The notes under the pieces: model-generated
What the model saw: the letters and a program-made list of their open reading frames with translations, nothing else
What the model was told of the DNA's origin: nothing
Database searches by the model: none
Shown: in pieces, positions 41,468 through 43,309 of the stretch
Numbering within the stretch: the stretch's first letter is position 1
Layout of the letters: every line of letters begins with the position of its first letter
Program-made: the position numbers and the translations under genes
Assembly (NCBI GenBank): GCA_964013575.1
Contig: CAXGWP010000013.1
Location: 1 to 43,309, forward strand
Length of the DNA: 43,309 nucleotides
Origin: BJGV01 sp964013575
GTDB taxonomy: Bacteria; Pseudomonadota; Gammaproteobacteria; Burkholderiales; Nitrosomonadaceae
Direction of reading: 5' to 3'

Positions 41468-41536
41468 GGGTGTGTATTATTTTTTATATATTAATAATAA
41501 CTATTCTTTACTAATTACTTTTCTTAACACACACCC
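41468..41536. repeat. Inner inverted repeat around an AT-rich core
   Basis: GGGTGTGT (41468-41475) faces ACACACCC (41529-41536). The 53 nt between contain no G and only a few C, which suits a DNA-unwinding element. A CTATATCT-type match lies further out on both sides. Confidence 0.65.
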
Positions 41537-41690
41537 TTAGACATAGATATAGATAAGCTAGCTAATACAGACTATTAGACATACATATAGACTAAGACTG
41601 ATACATACACTAATTAGGTATAGGCTAGCTAGACAGATACTAATAAGGACATACCCACAAAAGCACCCCCATTCACCCCATAATTTGGGC

Positions 41691-41734
41691 GTTGGCAATG
41701 TGTCACTTTGGTAATAATTGTCATATCGTGCCAA
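41691..41734 (-). repeat. 44-nt inverted site 2
   Basis: Reads GTTGGCAATGTG at its left and CGTGCCAA at its right; it is the inverted partner of site 1, with centre-to-centre distance about 453 bp. The conserved ends and identical internal length argue for a protein-binding site. Confidence 0.75.
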
Positions 41735-41840
41735 AAAGCTCTACAAGCTAATATAAGACTATAAAACTAGCTAGCTAATATAAACCTATTAAGGCTGTCA
41801 AATAACTTCTTAGGATGGATTACAGGAAAGATACAGGCAC

Positions 41841-41866
41841 AAAAAAGCCCCGCTATTAACGAGGCT
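41841..41866 (-). terminator. Intrinsic terminator after the 232-aa gene
   Basis: Minus strand: AGCCTCG (41866-41860) pairs with CGGGGCT (41852-41846) over a 7-nt loop and is followed by six T. It closes the two-gene unit at the right end, isolating it from the origin-like region. Confidence 0.78.
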
Positions 41867-41889
41867 GATTACTAGGAACTAATTACTAT

Positions 41890-42588
41890 TTATAAGAACT
41901 CTAAGGTCTCAGTTTCTTTAACTGTATTTTCTAACCTTGTCTTAATCTTAAGGCTAACCTCACTTTCACTAATAAGGCTAATCACCTTTAATAATGCTTC
42001 CTTTTCATCATCTGGAATAACTACTTTAGGACTAGCCAGTGACTTAAACTTATTGCAATAAGCTTTTGCTATTCCTTCTAATTTGAGAGTCTGGCCGACT
42101 TCTAGCGCACTGGCATCATAACCAAGCTTGCCAATAAATGCCTCAATAACAACTGGCTTAACATCGCTAGCGAACCATTTTTCTACTTGTTCACCAGATA
42201 AGCGACCGCTAGTAGCTTTAGCATTCAATAGGCTAATTACATAAGCCATGTCTAGCTTCTCAGTGAAATAGCTTAGCGCGCCTTGTTTAAGCTCTTTCTT
42301 AATATCCTCATCTTCCACACCTTGTAGCCAGCTAATAATGTGCGGCATAAGTTGTTCAATGTTATCTGCTACGCTATCCGCACTAATATGACGCGTTGGT
42401 ACGTAACAATACTTACTTTCCGCTTTCTCACCTTTAGCACTAGCGCGACCTAGAAACTTAGCTATTCTCATGCCTTTAATTTCTGGGTAGTCTAGCTGGC
42501 TGTTATATTCCGCAAATTGACCTGCTTTCATTTCTTGCTTATCCGCACCCGCACTGTTACTTGTTACCGCGTTATCTAATGTAATCAT
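41890..42588 (-). CDS. Unknown 232-aa early protein
   Basis: ATG 42588 is chosen over a GTG three codons upstream because AGGTG is correctly spaced for it. The product has an N-terminal variable part, a KYCYVPTRHISADS strand region, a helical acidic centre (EQLMPHIISWLQGVEDEDIKKELK) and a charged C-terminus ending LENTVKETETLEFL. Its codons look less A/T-biased than the neighbouring small genes. No family recognised. It is second in a two-gene leftward unit with its own promoter and terminator. Confidence 0.65.
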   Translation of the reverse strand: MITLDNAVTSNSAGADKQEMKAGQFAEYNSQLDYPEIKGMRIAKFLGRASAKGEKAESKYCYVPTRHISADSVADNIEQLMPHIISWLQGVEDEDIKKELKQGALSYFTEKLDMAYVISLLNAKATSGRLSGEQVEKWFASDVKPVVIEAFIGKLGYDASALEVGQTLKLEGIAKAYCNKFKSLASPKVVIPDDEKEALLKVISLISESEVSLKIKTRLENTVKETETLEFL

Positions 42589-42695
42589 TTTATTCACCTA
42601 TTGATTGTTAATAATTGCCACAATTGGCTGAATGCGTAATTGCATCCGGTTAGTACACTAGTTATTACCAATGCACTAACAGAAACAATTAGCTA

Positions 42696-43070
42696 CTACC
42701 AATTTACGCGAAAATACCTAGCTATTATAAAAGCTAAATCATATAACAAACTAACGCCTTCATTATCTACTAATTCAATATCTACTCGCACTCCCTCAAT
42801 AGTTTCAATATCTTCCACTAGCTCTACAATATCATCTAGCCTGCTTTCTTTAATATTACCCACACTGTTCACATACCTTGCACAATGCTCAAATAGTTCT
42901 GTGTGTTTACCTGCCGATACTTCCGGTAAAAGGCAATTACTGTTAAGTACCAAGTCATTAACTAGCAACTTAAAGTTAAGGGCGCTTATTGTTCTGTTTA
43001 CTACTTGAGCCATAGTAAAGTTATTGCTTGTCACTGCAAAGCCTAGCTGTTCACATTGGTTACTTTTCAT
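42696..43070 (-). CDS. Unknown 124-aa early protein
   Basis: ATG 43070 is chosen because AAGGTGG lies 5 nt upstream; an ATG six codons earlier has no ribosome site. The Asn/Val/Leu-rich protein has a MAQVVNRTISALNFKLLV helix, a CARYVNSVGN segment and a strongly acidic stretch (DDIVELVEDIETIEGVRVDIEL). The acidic surface is reminiscent of phage DNA-mimic inhibitors, but that is only a resemblance. It is the first gene behind the strongest promoter of the window, so probably immediate-early. Confidence 0.62.
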   Translation of the reverse strand: MKSNQCEQLGFAVTSNNFTMAQVVNRTISALNFKLLVNDLVLNSNCLLPEVSAGKHTELFEHCARYVNSVGNIKESRLDDIVELVEDIETIEGVRVDIELVDNEGVSLLYDLAFIIARYFRVNW

Positions 43071-43133
43071 GTTATCCACCTTATTCATTCACTATTCATT
43101 CATGCTTATTGAGCACTATTATCCCGCCACAAT

Positions 43134-43163
43134 CTTATATGCTATATAAGCTATTCATGTCAA
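43134..43163 (-). promoter_or_regulatory. Near-consensus sigma70 early promoter
   Basis: Minus strand: TTGACA (43163-43158), an 18-bp spacer and TATAAG (43139-43134). The predicted start gives a leader of about 57 nt before the 124-aa gene. This is the best sigma70 match noticed and fits recognition by host RNA polymerase right after entry. Confidence 0.65.
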
Positions 43164-43278
43164 ACAATATAATTAACTTATTTTCACCTAAATCATTAAA
43201 TGCCTGATTATCCTATTAATTTAATTCCCTATTTATCTATTGGTTATGCGTAACCTGTCATGTATTCTATTCAGTTTA

Positions 43279-43309
43279 TTGCATAAGTATTCACTTGCAT
43301 AAGTATTCA
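43279..43309. repeat. Exact 15-bp direct repeat at the right edge
   Basis: TTGCATAAGTATTCA occurs at 43279-43293 and again at 43295-43309, ending exactly at the window edge, so more copies may follow. Read on the minus strand each copy (TGAATACTTATGCAA) resembles an ArgR arginine box. It does not recur near the left edge. Confidence 0.8.

Larger units (their letters stand above)
41158..41889. other. Non-coding region, candidate replication origin
   Basis: A gene-free 730-nt stretch. It contains two 44-nt sites in inverted orientation (41238-41281, 41691-41734), an inner inverted repeat GGGTGTGT/ACACACCC (41468-41475, 41529-41536), a nearly G-free AT-rich core (41476-41528) and a terminator near its right end. 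The left flank is C-rich with CCTAT/CTATCTAT motifs. The right flank is richer in AGACATA/AGATA motifs, a mirrored base composition. Concentric symmetry around an AT-rich centre suggests a replication origin; a mobile, MITE-like element or recombination sites are alternatives. Confidence 0.5.

Noticed and set aside
41282..41690. CRISPR array
   Set aside because: The short CTATCTAT and AGACATA repeats are irregular, with no unit repeat and spacer pattern.
42640..43008. 122-codon rightward frame across the 124-aa early gene
   Set aside because: Ser/Thr-rich shadow; the leftward gene has a promoter and ribosome site.
1..43309. Prophage or temperate phage
   Set aside because: No integrase, repressor or attachment-site pair recognised; gene content is that of a lytic podovirus.
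1..43309. Direct terminal repeats at the two window ends
   Set aside because: The first ~200 and last ~220 bases share no repeat that I can see.
1..43309. tRNA genes
   Set aside because: No cloverleaf or GTTC-containing T-arm pattern stood out in the intergenic regions.

Overview
The window looks like a nearly complete genome, or genome-length contig, of a tailed phage with a short tail (podovirus type). It is AT-rich and densely packed, with about 54 genes, many of them linked by 1-4 nt overlaps. The virion genes follow the T7 plan: portal, scaffold, capsid, 196-aa adaptor, nozzle, then a gp13/14/15/16-like series of internal or ejected proteins. There is no phage RNA polymerase, no integrase and no recognisable tRNA. 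Host-type sigma70 promoters such as TTGACA-18-TATAAG are present, so transcription probably relies on the host polymerase. This resembles the RNAP-less VpV262/SIO1/RIO-1-type marine podoviruses, but that assignment is inference. I could find only three GATC sites in 43 kb. Together with arginine-box-like repeats at the right edge, this points weakly to a gammaproteobacterial host with Dam/MutHLS, or one carrying a GATC-specific restriction enzyme.

Layout. 1-198: leader with a possible promoter. 199-21353, plus strand: small and large terminase, portal, scaffold, capsid; an intrinsic terminator at 7410-7441; adaptor, tail spike, pesticin-type lysozyme, two holin-like membrane proteins, nozzle, a 52-aa coiled-coil protein, and the internal virion proteins, ending with one of 1645 aa. 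21354-41157, minus strand: replication, recombination and nucleotide genes. These comprise MazG, a transglutaminase-like peptidase, a DEDD exonuclease, a DUF3987 helicase-like ATPase, family A DNA polymerase, an SSB-like protein, a Sak4 recombinase, a Cas4-like Fe-S nuclease and an SF1 helicase, with many small unknown genes between. Upstream of these is a run of unrecognised small proteins (37.3-41.2 kb) that are probably made early. 41158-41889 is a 730-nt non-coding region built as a concentric imperfect inverted repeat around an AT-rich core, the best candidate for a replication origin. 41890-43070, minus strand: two more unknown genes behind a near-consensus sigma70 promoter, closed by a terminator. 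43071-43309 carries that promoter and an exact 15-bp direct repeat at the very edge.

How it works together. Leftward transcription from the right end would make the unknown early proteins and then the replication/recombination set. Rightward transcription from the left end would make the packaging, head, tail, lysis and ejection proteins. The two transcription units converge with no gap at 21353/21354. DNA synthesis has a polymerase with proofreading, an AAA+ helicase-like protein, an SF1 helicase and an SSB-like protein, but no primase I can recognise. Sak4, SSB and the Cas4-like nuclease form a plausible single-strand annealing recombination module. All functions are read from motifs and gene order by eye; no database search was possible.
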